In this document: piece after piece, positions 36,685 to 46,455 of the stretch
Layout: each line of letters starts with the position of its first letter
Position numbering within the stretch: position 1 is the stretch's first letter
NCBI GenBank assembly: GCA_944323885.1
Contig: CALUUD010000001.1
Coordinates: forward strand, 124,001-188,000
Length of the DNA: 64,000 nucleotides
Source: an uncultured Helicobacteraceae bacterium
GTDB lineage: Bacteria > Campylobacterota > Campylobacteria > Campylobacterales > Helicobacteraceae
Reading direction: 5' to 3'
Notes under the pieces: model-generated
The model's database searches: none
What the model was told of the DNA's origin: nothing
Seen by the model: the letters and a program-made list of their open reading frames with translations, nothing else
Program-made: the position numbers and the translations under genes

Positions 36685-38591
36685 TGCACAATCTCACTCA
36701 GCAAGCTCTGCACTTCACTCTCCAAGCTCTCTAGCTCGGCTTTGATTTCTCCCATACTTCGTGGGGGTGTGTAGGTGTAGAAATATTTGTTAAACAAGAT
36801 TTCATAGCCCACACTCGCACTCTCATAATCTATCCAAGAGTTTGGCACATAGGGTTTGACTTCGCTTTCATAGTAGGCTTGGATAGGGGTTTTGAGGGGG
36901 ATTTTCTCGGTGTTGGCTGTTTTGTCGCTATCGATGAGGAGATTGGCTTCGCTCTTGCTGAGTTTCACTCCAAGATAGGAGAGGAAATCTGCCCTATCTT
37001 TGAAATCTTGGGGGTGGGATTCTAAGTGGGTGAGCTTCTCTAGGAGGGCTTCTTTTTGAGCGAGGGAGTTAAATCTCTCATCTTCTAGGAGGTCTTTTAC
37101 CTGTCTGGGTCGCTCTATGGTGATTTTGGTATAGCCAAAGTCCTCATTGTCTAGCACGAGGGCATCTCCCTCTTTGGCATAGTCTAGGAATAGCTTTGTG
37201 ATTGCTTCGATGTGGGAGGGTTGCATTTGGTGCTGTTTGTCGCCAAGGGATTTTTTCATCTTGGAGTAGTATTTCTCGCTTGTGGCGTTGATGAGCTGGA
37301 CTTTGCCTTTTCTCTCCTCTTTTTTTCTGTTGGTAATGATCCAAATAAATGTCGGAATCCCTGTGTTGTAAAACATATTTGTAGGCAAGGCGATGATAGC
37401 TTCAAGATAGTCGTTTTCTATGATGTGTTTGCGGATAGCCACTTGTCCGCTGTCTGAGTTGAAAAGGGAGCTTCCATTATGCACGGAGGCGATGCGTGAG
37501 CCTTGAGTGGTTTGCTTCATCTTTGAAATCATATTGAGAAGAAACATCATCTGTCCATCACTCTTGCTTGTGATCCCCACTTGGAATCTCTCATCAGAGC
37601 AAGAGGTTTTTGAGCCCTTTTTCTTCACATCTAGGGCTTTTTGATCTTTCTCCCACGACTTGCCATAGGGTGGGTTTGTGAGCATAAAGTCAAATTTCAA
37701 ATCCCCTAGTTTGTCTTCACTAAGAGTTGAGCCGTATTTGATATTGTCAGGGTCTTCGCCTTTGATAAGCATATCAGCCTTGCAGATTGCATAAGTTTCA
37801 GGGTTGATTTCTTGTCCGTAGAGGCGGATAGTGGCATTTGAGCGGATGAGCCCATTGGGGTCGGTGATAAACTCTTTGGATTCTGTAAGCATCCCTCCAC
37901 TTCCACAAGCATTGTCATAGATGAGGAATGAGCCTTCTTTGATTTGCTCTTTGACAGGGAGGAAAGTGAGATGAGTCATCAGCTGGATGATTTCTCTAGG
38001 GGTGAAGTGCTCTCCTGCTTCTTCGTTGTTTTCTTCGTTGAATTTTCTTATCAGCTCTTCAAAAACATAGCCCATTCCAAGATTGCTTAGCCCTTGGTGG
38101 AGGATGTTGCCTTGAGAGTCTAGGATAGGGTTTATGGAGAGGTTGATTTTGGGAGAGCAAAAACGCTCAATGACTACAAAGAGGATACCTGCCTCCTCAA
38201 GGGTGTCAAGCTGGTTTTTGAACTTGAATTTTGCGATGATGTCTTGGATATTGGGGCTGAAGCCATCAAGGTAGTTTTCTAGGTTGGATCGGATATGTTT
38301 GGGGTCTTTACAGAGGGTTTGGAGCGTGAATTTGGAGTAGTTATAGAAGCTCATCCCACTGCCTTGCTCTCCTGTGAGAAAGGTATCAAGAAACCCTGCA
38401 ATCCCCTTACGAGCTTCATAGGTTGCTAAAACTCTTTCTTTGGTAGGCTCAAGCACCGCATCAAGTCGCCTAATCACCGTCATTGGCAAAATCACATCGC
38501 GATATTTGCCTTTGACATAGACATCACGCAAGAGGTCATCTGCCACACCCCAAATAAAATTGATAATAGGTTGGAATTGTGCGGTATCCAT
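36681..38591 (-). CDS. hsdM: Type I restriction-modification methyltransferase subunit M
   Basis: Adenine-N6 methyltransferase subunit. In about 636 aa: N-terminal helical domain, GEHFTPREIIQLM, SAM motif I YDNACGSGGMLTES, catalytic motif IV NPPYGKSW and a C-terminal helical tail. The start is ambiguous between GTG at 38594 and ATG at 38591, both served by AGGAG; I chose the ATG. First gene of the operon hsdM-hsdS-unknown-hsdR. Composition is about 45% G+C in a sampled line (37081-37140), against about 28% in core lines, which suggests lateral transfer. Confidence 0.95.
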   Translation of the reverse strand: MDTAQFQPIINFIWGVADDLLRDVYVKGKYRDVILPMTVIRRLDAVLEPTKERVLATYEARKGIAGFLDTFLTGEQGSGMSFYNYSKFTLQTLCKDPKHIRSNLENYLDGFSPNIQDIIAKFKFKNQLDTLEEAGILFVVIERFCSPKINLSINPILDSQGNILHQGLSNLGMGYVFEELIRKFNEENNEEAGEHFTPREIIQLMTHLTFLPVKEQIKEGSFLIYDNACGSGGMLTESKEFITDPNGLIRSNATIRLYGQEINPETYAICKADMLIKGEDPDNIKYGSTLSEDKLGDLKFDFMLTNPPYGKSWEKDQKALDVKKKGSKTSCSDERFQVGITSKSDGQMMFLLNMISKMKQTTQGSRIASVHNGSSLFNSDSGQVAIRKHIIENDYLEAIIALPTNMFYNTGIPTFIWIITNRKKEERKGKVQLINATSEKYYSKMKKSLGDKQHQMQPSHIEAITKLFLDYAKEGDALVLDNEDFGYTKITIERPRQVKDLLEDERFNSLAQKEALLEKLTHLESHPQDFKDRADFLSYLGVKLSKSEANLLIDSDKTANTEKIPLKTPIQAYYESEVKPYVPNSWIDYESASVGYEILFNKYFYTYTPPRSMGEIKAELESLESEVQSLLSEIVQ

Positions 38592-38828
38592 CACAAATAC
38601 TCCTAGAAAAAATAAAAGAAAAATTCTATAAAATTCTCAAGAATTCCTCAATAAAAAAACTAGTGATTAAAGATATTTTAAACTATCATTTTTGATTAAA
38701 TTATGTTTTATTAAAATTATTAATATATTTAAGTATTTTGATATATTTTTTAAACTTATTACCATTTTCTATCAATATTTTTAGAATAGAATCCAAAAAA
38801 ATAATATTTCATTATATCAAGGAAAAAT

Positions 38829-39614
38829 ATGATTTGTGTTTTTGATTGTGAAAGTATCCCAGATGTAGAATTGCTAAAAGAAATCTATGATTACAATGGC
38901 AGCGATATAGAAATATGCAATAATGCATTTCAAGAGCAAGAACAAAAAACAGGTAGCCCTTTTTTACCACTTCCATTTCATAAGATCATATCTATATCTG
39001 CTGTTATATGTGATGATAATTGTAATTTTATAAAAGTAGGAAATTATGCAAGTGGAGAAAGTGAGAGAGAAATTATTGGTGATTTCTTGTCTCATTTTAA
39101 TAAAAGCAATCCAAAGCTAGTAAGTTTTAATGGGAGAAATTTTGATATTCCACTTATTATGCTTAGGGCAATGAAATACAATCTTAATGCAAATGCATAC
39201 TTTGAAACAGAAAATATAAAACAAAACAAAACAAAATGGGAAAATTATCGTAGCAGATACAGTGAAAACTTTCATATAGATTTGCTTGATTGCCTTAGTT
39301 CTTTTGGTGCAGCAAGAGGGATAAGGCTTGATGTAATATGTAAGATGGCAAATATACCAGGAAAGTTTGATACAAGTGGAGATGATGTGTTTAGATTATA
39401 TTATGAAGGGAGTATGCAAAAAATTGATGAATATTGTCAAAGCGATGTATTGAATACATATTGGTTATTTCTAAAATATTTATTATTGCAAGATAAGATT
39501 GGATTAGAAGAATACAAGGCACTTCTAGATGTTTTTTTTGATAAGATTCCAAAGGATAAAAATTATACAGATATATTTAAGAAGTATATTAAAAAAGAGT
39601 TAGATAGATTGTAG
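38829..39614 (+). CDS. predicted 3'-5' exonuclease (PolB-type exonuclease domain family)
   Basis: A 261-aa DnaQ-like protein of the stand-alone PolB exonuclease group (COG3298-like). Exo I reads VFDCESIPD (Asp and Glu for the two metals), Exo II is VSFNGRNFDIPLI, and Exo III is EYCQSDVLNTYWLF. The segment between (HIDLLDCLSSFGAARG) also fits. Probably processes DNA ends; the substrate is unknown. An AAGGAAA site precedes the ATG. It marks the return to core composition after the R-M island. Confidence 0.85.
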   Translation: MICVFDCESIPDVELLKEIYDYNGSDIEICNNAFQEQEQKTGSPFLPLPFHKIISISAVICDDNCNFIKVGNYASGESEREIIGDFLSHFNKSNPKLVSFNGRNFDIPLIMLRAMKYNLNANAYFETENIKQNKTKWENYRSRYSENFHIDLLDCLSSFGAARGIRLDVICKMANIPGKFDTSGDDVFRLYYEGSMQKIDEYCQSDVLNTYWLFLKYLLLQDKIGLEEYKALLDVFFDKIPKDKNYTDIFKKYIKKELDRL

Positions 39615-39623
39615 GAGTTTTCA

Positions 39624-40547
39624 TTGCTTTCAAAAGATATTACCACATATTCTAAATTAAGGTATGAGATAAGAGCTTATATGAGCTTTATTTTTGAACA
39701 AAATATAAAAAATTATATGCCAAATACTAATATTGAGCAAGTAAAAAATGGTATAGATAGAATCCATAACGAAATAAAAATGTTTAATACACTATATATA
39801 CTAGATTCAAATGGAAAACTTATAGGTGACATTTGGCCAAAAAAACAGATAGAAGGATTTTTAGATTCTGATTTTTCTAATAGATCATACTATTATGAAA
39901 GCATAAAAGAAAGAAGAATAATACTAACAGATCCATATCCATCAAAAATAGGTGGCAAGCTAGTAGTTACAGCATCATACCCAATCTATGATAATAAAAA
40001 TAAATTGATATGTATAGCTTGTGTTGATATATTACTAGAAGATGCTATTAGACTTGCTTCACCATCTGAACTATATGGATATTTTTCAAAATTTAGTATC
40101 TTTATGTATACAACTCTATCTATATTATTATCACTTGTTGCCCTTTTATTGCTTTCAAAAGGATTGTGGAGTTTGATTGTTGCAATGGAGCACTTTAAGA
40201 GTCTGGATATAAAAGAAGTCTTTGAATCGACTATTTTACTCACTCTTTCACTTGCAATATTTGATCTTGTCAAAGCTATATTTGAAGAAGAAGTATTAGG
40301 TAGAGGTGCAAACGAAAATCACAGAGCTGTTCATAAAACTATGACTAGATTCCTTGGATCAATAATTATAGCAATTGCCATTGAAGCATTGATGCTTGTA
40401 TTTAAATTCACAATAACACAACCAGATAAATTATTATATGCTGTTTACTTAACAGGAGGAGTGGCTATGCTGCTTATTGGGCTTTCTGTTTATGTGAAGT
40501 TTGCATATGGCGCAAGTGATAATAGTAAAAGAAAAAATAAATACTAA
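39624..40547 (+). CDS. PDC/Cache-sensor membrane protein
   Basis: A 307-aa protein whose residues 1-145 form a PDC/Cache-like sensor (FNTLYILDSNGKLIGDIWPK, SNRSYYYESIKERRIILTDP, VVTASYPIYDNKNKLICIAC) followed by four membrane helices (about 155-180, 200-220, 245-265 and 272-295). No signalling output domain is present and there is no leading membrane helix. The start is TTG at 39624 with AGGAG at 39613-39617; an in-frame stop at 39612-39614 rules out an earlier start. I recall similar proteins across Campylobacterota. Ligand and role unknown. Confidence 0.7.
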   Translation: MLSKDITTYSKLRYEIRAYMSFIFEQNIKNYMPNTNIEQVKNGIDRIHNEIKMFNTLYILDSNGKLIGDIWPKKQIEGFLDSDFSNRSYYYESIKERRIILTDPYPSKIGGKLVVTASYPIYDNKNKLICIACVDILLEDAIRLASPSELYGYFSKFSIFMYTTLSILLSLVALLLLSKGLWSLIVAMEHFKSLDIKEVFESTILLTLSLAIFDLVKAIFEEEVLGRGANENHRAVHKTMTRFLGSIIIAIAIEALMLVFKFTITQPDKLLYAVYLTGGVAMLLIGLSVYVKFAYGASDNSKRKNKY

Positions 40548-40559
40548 GGTAGATTGTAT

Positions 40560-41174
40560 ATGGTTAGTATTGCAATTTTGAATTATAATATTGGTAATTT
40601 ATCTAGTGTAAGAAATGCTATACAAAATTTAGGAAACACAAAAGTAGATATTATAAATAATGCAGATTCTATAGCAAAATACGACAAAATAATACTTCCT
40701 GGTGTTGGTGCATTTGAAAATGCAATGCAGTATTTAAAATTAAATAATATGGATGAGGCAATTAAATTATTTATTAAAAGTGGCAAACCTTTGCTTGGAA
40801 TATGCCTTGGAATGCAACTTTTATTTGACAAAAGCTATGAATTTGGAGAGCATCTAGGACTTGGTGTGATTAGTGGAGAAGTTGTAAAATTTCAAGATAA
40901 AAATCTAAAGATTCCACATATGGGTTGGAATACTATAAATATCAAGCAAAATTCAAAACTGCTAAAAAATATTAAAAATAATGAATATTTTTACTTTGTG
41001 CATAGTTACTATGTAAGAGCAAAATATGAAGACAATATTCTTGCTACTTGCTACTATGATCAAGAATTCAGTGCTGTTGTGCAAAAAGATAATATTTTTG
41101 GAATTCAACCACATCCAGAAAAAAGCTCATCTGCAGGTTTAGAGATATTAAATAATTTCATATTGGAGATATAA
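40560..41174 (+). CDS. hisH: imidazole glycerol phosphate synthase glutaminase subunit
   Basis: Class I glutamine amidotransferase giving ammonia to HisF in histidine synthesis. The catalytic Cys is in LLGICLGMQLLF, and His/Glu are in GIQPHPEKSS. About 204 aa. I chose the ATG at 40560 (protein begins MVSIAILNYNIGN) over a TTG at 40554; AAGGT lies at 40546-40550. It directly abuts hisA; hisF and the other his genes are not in this window. Its presence argues against H. pylori, which needs histidine from outside. Confidence 0.94.
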   Translation: MVSIAILNYNIGNLSSVRNAIQNLGNTKVDIINNADSIAKYDKIILPGVGAFENAMQYLKLNNMDEAIKLFIKSGKPLLGICLGMQLLFDKSYEFGEHLGLGVISGEVVKFQDKNLKIPHMGWNTINIKQNSKLLKNIKNNEYFYFVHSYYVRAKYEDNILATCYYDQEFSAVVQKDNIFGIQPHPEKSSSAGLEILNNFILEI

Positions 41175-41885
41175 ATGTTGATCATTCCAGCAATTGATTT
41201 AAAAAATGGAAAAGCAGTTAGACTATATCAAGGCGAAATGAATAGTGCAAAGATATATGGTGAACCATTTGAGTTTGCCAAAGAATTTGAAAGTTATGGT
41301 GCAAAGTGGCTTCATGTAGTAGATTTGGATGGAGCATTTGATGGTGTACCAAAAAATATACAGCAAATCAAAAAAATTAGAGAATCTTGTAATTTAAAAA
41401 TTCAACTTGGTGGTGGCATTAGAGATGAAAAAACAATAAAACAATATATATCAATAGGTATAGATAGAATAATACTTGGTTCTATAGCATCAAAAGATCC
41501 TTCTTTTGCAAAAGAAATGGCAGATAAATATCCAATTGCAATTGGTATTGATGCAAAAAATGGAAATGTATCAATAGATGGATGGGCAAATACTGACAAT
41601 AAAAGCGCTATAGATTTAGCTAGTGAATTTAAAAATAGTAATATTAAAGCCATTATATGCACAGATATAAATAAAGATGGCACAGGAAAAGGAATTAATC
41701 TTGATTTTACAAAGAAGATAGCAGAAGCCAGTCAAATACCAACTATTGCAAGTGGCGGTTTTTCAAGTGAATACGAATTGGAAATGATTTTGCAAAGCAA
41801 TTGCATCAATGGAGTAATTGTTGGCAAAGCATTTTATGAAGGCTGGATAAATCTAAAGGATATTTTTGTAAAATACCCAACTTAA
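41175..41885 (+). CDS. hisA: phosphoribosylformimino-5-aminoimidazole carboxamide ribotide isomerase
   Basis: TIM-barrel isomerase of histidine synthesis, 236 aa. The first catalytic Asp is in [18 protein letters not shown] and the second in [13 protein letters not shown]; the phosphate-binding loops are [10 protein letters not shown] and [12 protein letters not shown]. It follows hisH with no gap. HisA and HisF are paralogs; the N-terminus [17 protein letters not shown] is diagnostic for HisA. Confidence 0.95.
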   Translation: MLIIPAIDLKNGKAVRLYQGEMNSAKIYGEPFEFAKEFESYGAKWLHVVDLDGAFDGVPKNIQQIKKIRESCNLKIQLGGGIRDEKTIKQYISIGIDRIILGSIASKDPSFAKEMADKYPIAIGIDAKNGNVSIDGWANTDNKSAIDLASEFKNSNIKAIICTDINKDGTGKGINLDFTKKIAEASQIPTIASGGFSSEYELEMILQSNCINGVIVGKAFYEGWINLKDIFVKYPT

Positions 41886-41886
41886 A

Positions 41887-41908
41887 ATATTATTATGATA
41901 TTATTATG
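41887..41908 (+). repeat. tandem 11-bp direct repeat upstream of cheY
   Basis: ATATTATTATG occurs twice with no spacer, just after the hisA stop and about 44 bases before the cheY start. One copy contains a plausible -10 (TATTAT). The 11-base period equals about one helical turn. It may be a regulator site or chance in AT-rich DNA. Confidence 0.4.
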
Positions 41909-41951
41909 CTAATTTTTTAATGAATTGCTTGTTTTAAAAAAGGAGAAACAA

Positions 41952-42329
41952 TTGAAATTACTTATTGTTGATGACAGCTCCACAATGAGAAGAATTATTA
42001 AAAACACACTCCAAAGACTTGGATATGATGATATTCTAGAGGCAGAACATGGATTACAAGCATGGGAGCTACTAGATACTATAGATGATATTAATATTCT
42101 TATTACAGATTGGAATATGCCTGAAATGAATGGGTTAGACTTGGTAAAAAAAGTTAGAGGCGACCAAAGATTTATTGATATTCCAATTATTATGGTTACA
42201 ACAGAAGGTGGTAAAGCAGAAGTAATTACTGCACTAAAAGCTGGTGTAAACAACTACATTGTAAAGCCATTTACTCCTCAAGTATTGAAAGAGAAACTAG
42301 AAGTAGTTCTAGGAGTTAATGAAAACTAA
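41952..42329 (+). CDS. cheY: chemotaxis response regulator CheY
   Basis: Single receiver domain of 125 aa that binds the flagellar switch when phosphorylated. Acid pocket D7/D8, phosphoacceptor D53 (TDWNMPEMNG), T in VTTEGGKAE and K in IVKPFTPQ are all in place. The frame is open upstream to 41925, but the TTG at 41952 with AGGAGA at 41941-41946 gives the length and D53 numbering of H. pylori CheY1. cheY-prmA-ftsH is the same order as HP1067-HP1069 (recalled). Confidence 0.96.
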   Translation: MKLLIVDDSSTMRRIIKNTLQRLGYDDILEAEHGLQAWELLDTIDDINILITDWNMPEMNGLDLVKKVRGDQRFIDIPIIMVTTEGGKAEVITALKAGVNNYIVKPFTPQVLKEKLEVVLGVNEN

Positions 42330-42338
42330 TAAAGCGAT

Positions 42339-43211
42339 ATGGATAAATTTTATTTTGAAATACGCATTTCACCAAATGCTTTCTTTGATATTTTTGTGAG
42401 CGAGATAGCCGAGTTTACATCACAGGCGGTAGAAGAAAGCGAAGAAAATGGTAAAATGGAGATCGTTGTTAGAACAGATGTTAATCTAGAATCTAAACTT
42501 ATATCTTTCTTAAATATGCTATGTCAAAACTTAAGTGATATTAATGATACTAATGTGACTTTTGAGTATAAAAGCATTAAACATCAAACCAAGGATTATA
42601 TAGAAACATATAAAAAATCTATCACAGGCATAGAGTGTTGTGATTTTTACATACATCCAAGTTGGCTTAAATCAAAAGGTTCTAAAATAAACATAATTTT
42701 AGAACCATCGTTAGCTTTTGGCACAGGACATCATGCAACCACATTTATGAGCATAGAAGCCATCTCAGAATGTATAAAGCATAAACCAAATCCTGATATG
42801 CTTGATGTTGGTTGTGGAAGTGGAATCTTATCTATTTGTGCATACAAGCTTGGTGCAAATGTAAGTTTATGTGATATTGATGAATTGGCTATAGATGAAT
42901 CAAAGAAAAACTTTAAAATAAACAATGCTAAAATTAATGATATTTGGCTTGGGTCTTTAGAGGCTACAAAGAAAAATTACGATATCGTAGTAGCAAATAT
43001 TGTTGCATCGGTTATTATAGAGCAAGCTAACAATTTACTAAATTGCTTAAGAAAAGATTCTTATTTAATATTATCTGGAATTTTAGATGAATATAAAAAT
43101 ATTGTAAAAGATAGATTTAAACCATTGCAATTAATCCAAGAAAAATCAAAAGACGAGTGGGTCACTTTAGTATTTTTAACACCTAATATAAAGGAGTGTA
43201 ATGAAGAATAA
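42339..43211 (+). CDS. prmA: ribosomal protein L11 methyltransferase
   Basis: Methylates L11 on Lys/N-terminal amines using SAM. In 290 aa: an N-terminal substrate-binding domain, LEPSLAFGTGHHATTFMSIE and the SAM loop DVGCGSGILSICAYKLGA, then VVANIVASVI, all typical of PrmA. It starts 9 bases after cheY and overlaps ftsH by 11 bases, so the three genes are co-transcribed. Confidence 0.95.
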   Translation: MDKFYFEIRISPNAFFDIFVSEIAEFTSQAVEESEENGKMEIVVRTDVNLESKLISFLNMLCQNLSDINDTNVTFEYKSIKHQTKDYIETYKKSITGIECCDFYIHPSWLKSKGSKINIILEPSLAFGTGHHATTFMSIEAISECIKHKPNPDMLDVGCGSGILSICAYKLGANVSLCDIDELAIDESKKNFKINNAKINDIWLGSLEATKKNYDIVVANIVASVIIEQANNLLNCLRKDSYLILSGILDEYKNIVKDRFKPLQLIQEKSKDEWVTLVFLTPNIKECNEE

Positions 43212-45102
43212 TAATCCAAACAATAAGCCAAATAATCCAATTGGTGGAAATCCATTATTAATCTTTGCTATTTTTACTGTTGTTGCTATCTTAATTTTTA
43301 AAGTATTTTCACCAGGTGGCTCTATATTAAGTGGTGGAGTTGCACAAACTATAAGCTACTATGAACTAAAACAATTAATAGAAAATAAAGATGTAGATCA
43401 AGTTAGCATAGGACAAACAATAATAAGAGCACAAAGCAATAAGGATGGACAAAAAATACTATATACTGCTAGAAAAGTAAATGATAGCTCACTTGTTCCG
43501 CTTTTAGATTCTAAACAAATACCATATAGCGGCTTTAGTGAAACAAACTGGTTTACAGATATGCTTGGTTGGCTTTTACCTGTATTCATCATCCTTGCTT
43601 TATGGATGTTTATGGCAAATAGAATGCAAAAAAATATGGGTAATGGTATCTTTGGTATGGGCAATGCAAAGAAACTTGTAAATGCAGAAAAGCCAAAAGT
43701 AAGATTTGATGATATGGCAGGAAATAAAGAAGCAAAAGAAGAAGTTGTAGAGATTGTTGATTTTTTAAAATACCCAGATAGATATGCAAGTATTGGTGCA
43801 AAGATTCCAAAAGGAGTGTTACTTGTTGGACCTCCAGGTACTGGTAAAACTCTACTTGCAAAAGCTGTTGCAGGTGAAGCAAATGTCCCATTTTTCTCGA
43901 TGAGTGGAAGTAGTTTTATTGAAATGTTTGTTGGACTTGGGGCAAGCAGAGTAAGAGATTTATTTGATATGGCAAAAAAAGAAGCACCAAGTATTATATT
44001 TATTGATGAAATTGATGCAATAGGTAAATCTAGAGCTGCAGGTGGCATGATAAGTGGCAATGATGAAAGAGAACAAACATTAAATCAGCTTTTAGCTGAA
44101 ATGGATGGTTTCAACTCAGATAGCTCACCAGTTATTGTCCTTGCTGCTACCAATAGGCCAGAAGTACTTGATCCTGCACTTCTTAGACCGGGCAGATTTG
44201 ATAGACAAGTTTTAGTTGATAAACCAGATTTTAACGGAAGAGTGGATATTTTAAAAGTCCATATAAAATCTGTAAAATTAAGTAGAGATGTTGATTTGCA
44301 AGAAATAGCAAGACTTACTGCAGGATTAGCAGGGGCAGATCTAGCAAATATTATAAATGAAGCGGCATTACTTGCAGGAAGAGCTAATAAACAAGAGGTA
44401 TCACAACAAGATTTTAGAGAAGCGGTAGAAAGAAGCATTGCAGGTTTAGAGAAAAAATCTCGTAGAATATCTCCTAAAGAAAAGAAAATTGTAGCTTATC
44501 ATGAGAGTGGACATGCAGTTATTGCAGAAATGACTAAAGGAGCAAGCAAAGTTAATAAAGTATCTATAATACCTCGTGGAATGGCAGCCCTTGGATACAC
44601 ATTGCATACTCCTGAAGAAAATAGATATTTAATGCAAAAACATGAATTAATAGCAGAAGTAGATGTACTTCTTAGTGGAAGAGCTGCTGAAGATGTATTT
44701 CTAGGTGAAATTTCAACAGGGGCTAGCAATGATCTAGAAAGGGCCACAGATATAATAAAGTCAATGATTAGCTATTATGGAATGACTGATGTAAGTGGAT
44801 TAATGGTATTAGAAAAGCCAAGAAATAACTTTTTGGGTGGTGGCTTAGGTAATCAAAGAGAATTTAGTGAAAAAACTGCTGAAGGAATTGATACATTTAT
44901 TAAAACAACACTAAATGATAGATACAACTTTGTAAAGCAAACATTAAGTGATTATAGGGAAGCTATAGAATTAATGGTAAAAGAGTTATTTGAGAAAGAA
45001 GTAATAGATGGAAGCAGAGTTAGAGAGATTATTTCTGAATTTGAAGAAAAGAATAATCTACCAACTAGACTTGTGGCGCGTGAACAAATAGATGATGAAT
45101 AA
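43201..45102 (+). CDS. ftsH: ATP-dependent zinc metalloprotease FtsH
   Basis: Membrane AAA+ protease, 633 aa. Two N-terminal membrane helices (about 17-37 and 120-140) flank a small periplasmic domain; then Walker [14 protein letters not shown], Walker [34 protein letters not shown] and the zinc site HESGHA with a distal Asp in SNDLERATD. The pore motif reads FVGLGASR. Essential for membrane protein quality control in most bacteria; the H. pylori gene is reported essential. Overlaps the next gene by 11 bases. Confidence 0.97.
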   Translation: MKNNNPNNKPNNPIGGNPLLIFAIFTVVAILIFKVFSPGGSILSGGVAQTISYYELKQLIENKDVDQVSIGQTIIRAQSNKDGQKILYTARKVNDSSLVPLLDSKQIPYSGFSETNWFTDMLGWLLPVFIILALWMFMANRMQKNMGNGIFGMGNAKKLVNAEKPKVRFDDMAGNKEAKEEVVEIVDFLKYPDRYASIGAKIPKGVLLVGPPGTGKTLLAKAVAGEANVPFFSMSGSSFIEMFVGLGASRVRDLFDMAKKEAPSIIFIDEIDAIGKSRAAGGMISGNDEREQTLNQLLAEMDGFNSDSSPVIVLAATNRPEVLDPALLRPGRFDRQVLVDKPDFNGRVDILKVHIKSVKLSRDVDLQEIARLTAGLAGADLANIINEAALLAGRANKQEVSQQDFREAVERSIAGLEKKSRRISPKEKKIVAYHESGHAVIAEMTKGASKVNKVSIIPRGMAALGYTLHTPEENRYLMQKHELIAEVDVLLSGRAAEDVFLGEISTGASNDLERATDIIKSMISYYGMTDVSGLMVLEKPRNNFLGGGLGNQREFSEKTAEGIDTFIKTTLNDRYNFVKQTLSDYREAIELMVKELFEKEVIDGSRVREIISEFEEKNNLPTRLVAREQIDDE

Positions 45103-45721
45103 TATAGAACAAACAACAAACCAAATCATAGCAAAAGAAGGAATGAAGCCCGTTTTACTTAGTGGAGTGCTAATTCTATTATGTATTTTTATACATTTAA
45201 ATATTTTAGCATTAGTTTTTTTTATTATTTGCTTATTTTTTATTCTAATTTTTAGAAATCCTGAAAGGATAGCAGAATATCGCAAAGAAAATATGATTAT
45301 TGCTCCATGTGATGGAATTGTAAGAGATGTTTATATATCAAATAATAAAACTACAATAAAAGTAGAAATTGGAATCTTTGATGTTGGTGTTTTAAGAACA
45401 CCAATGTTTATAGATTCTATAAACACTATATATAAGCATGGATTATTTATAAAAAATGATGAAAAATTAAAAGAAATATTAAATACTAGACATTGTATCA
45501 ATGGCATTAAAAATAACAACACTATATATTCTATAAAACTGCTCCCAGAAATATGGAATAAGGTGAATATATATAACACAAATTTAGCCTTTGCAGGTGA
45601 TAGAATAGGATTTATGAAATATGGATTTTTATTTCTAACAATTAATGTATCGTGTAATATTAAAATTCAAAAAGGTGATAATATTATTGCGGGACAAACT
45701 TTGCTTGGAAAACTTGATTAA
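45092..45721 (+). CDS. phosphatidylserine decarboxylase-like protein without catalytic serine
   Basis: A 209-aa protein aligned by eye with short archaeal-type Psd proteins: two N-terminal membrane helices (about 20-54), IFRNPERI, MIIAPCDGIVRDV, IGIFDVGVLRTP and AGDRIGFMKYG. In active enzymes the last block continues GS, where the Ser becomes the pyruvoyl group; here it is G178-F179. The His in the FDVHV block reads FDVGV. It thus probably has no decarboxylase activity. It sits between ftsH and pssA, where H. pylori has an unnamed gene (HP1070, recalled). A link to phospholipid synthesis control is inferred. Confidence 0.75.
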   Translation: MMNNIEQTTNQIIAKEGMKPVLLSGVLILLCIFIHLNILALVFFIICLFFILIFRNPERIAEYRKENMIIAPCDGIVRDVYISNNKTTIKVEIGIFDVGVLRTPMFIDSINTIYKHGLFIKNDEKLKEILNTRHCINGIKNNNTIYSIKLLPEIWNKVNIYNTNLAFAGDRIGFMKYGFLFLTINVSCNIKIQKGDNIIAGQTLLGKLD

Positions 45722-45738
45722 AATTAAGAGAGGAAAAT

Positions 45739-46455
45739 GTGAAGATTAATCCACTATTTATAATTCCAAATTTATTTACAGCAACAAGTGCATTTTTGGG
45801 TGTGTTAAGTATTATATATGCCTCAAAAGATAGAATAGAACTTGCTTGCTGGCTTATAATAATCTCAATGATTCTAGATGGTCTTGATGGAAGAGTAGCA
45901 CGAATGACAAATACATCTAGCAAATTTGGTGTTGAATTTGACTCTCTTTGTGATGTCATAGCATTTGGCTGCGCACCTGCCATTTTATTATATTTCTCTA
46001 TTGGTCAATATTATGGTCGTTTTGGTGCTATGGTAAGCTGCCTATTTGTAGTATTTGGAGCAATTAGACTTGCTAGATTCAATGTAACAGTAAGTGGAGA
46101 AACTAGCAAATACTTTATTGGGCTTCCAATACCTTCTGCTGCAATTTTTGTAGCTACAATCATTGTATTAAATATCAAGTATGATTTTTTTTCAAATTAT
46201 CTAATATATATACTGCTTGCATCATTCATAGTTGGAATCCTTATGGTAAGCAATGTGCGCTACCCTAACTTTAAACACATTAAATGGAGACTGTCTAATT
46301 TTGTATTGCTTGTTATTATACTTGCAATATCATTTGTATACCCAATGGAGAGTATATTTACACTAATTGGAGCATATATCTTATTTGGAGTTACAAGGTA
46401 TTTTTACATCATCATATCAAAAGTGCTTCTAAAGAAAACAAAAACAAATAATTAA
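45739..46455 (+). CDS. pssA: CDP-diacylglycerol-serine O-phosphatidyltransferase
   Basis: Makes phosphatidylserine, the precursor of phosphatidylethanolamine. The 238-aa membrane protein contains the CDP-alcohol phosphotransferase signature DGLDGRVAR followed by GVEFDSLCD (residues 50-75) and about six to seven helices. The start is GTG at 45739 with AGAGAGGA just upstream; the overlapping ATG hits a stop at once. It closes the cheY-ftsH operon; its stop codon lies in the loop of the hairpin at 46437-46473. Confidence 0.94.
   Translation: MKINPLFIIPNLFTATSAFLGVLSIIYASKDRIELACWLIIISMILDGLDGRVARMTNTSSKFGVEFDSLCDVIAFGCAPAILLYFSIGQYYGRFGAMVSCLFVVFGAIRLARFNVTVSGETSKYFIGLPIPSAAIFVATIIVLNIKYDFFSNYLIYILLASFIVGILMVSNVRYPNFKHIKWRLSNFVLLVIILAISFVYPMESIFTLIGAYILFGVTRYFYIIISKVLLKKTKTNN

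Noticed and set aside
43398-44060. Long antisense frame of 220 codons opposite ftsH
   Set aside because: It mirrors a conserved, intact FtsH frame, has no ribosome site and no recognisable protein features; several such shadows occur opposite strongly coding genes.
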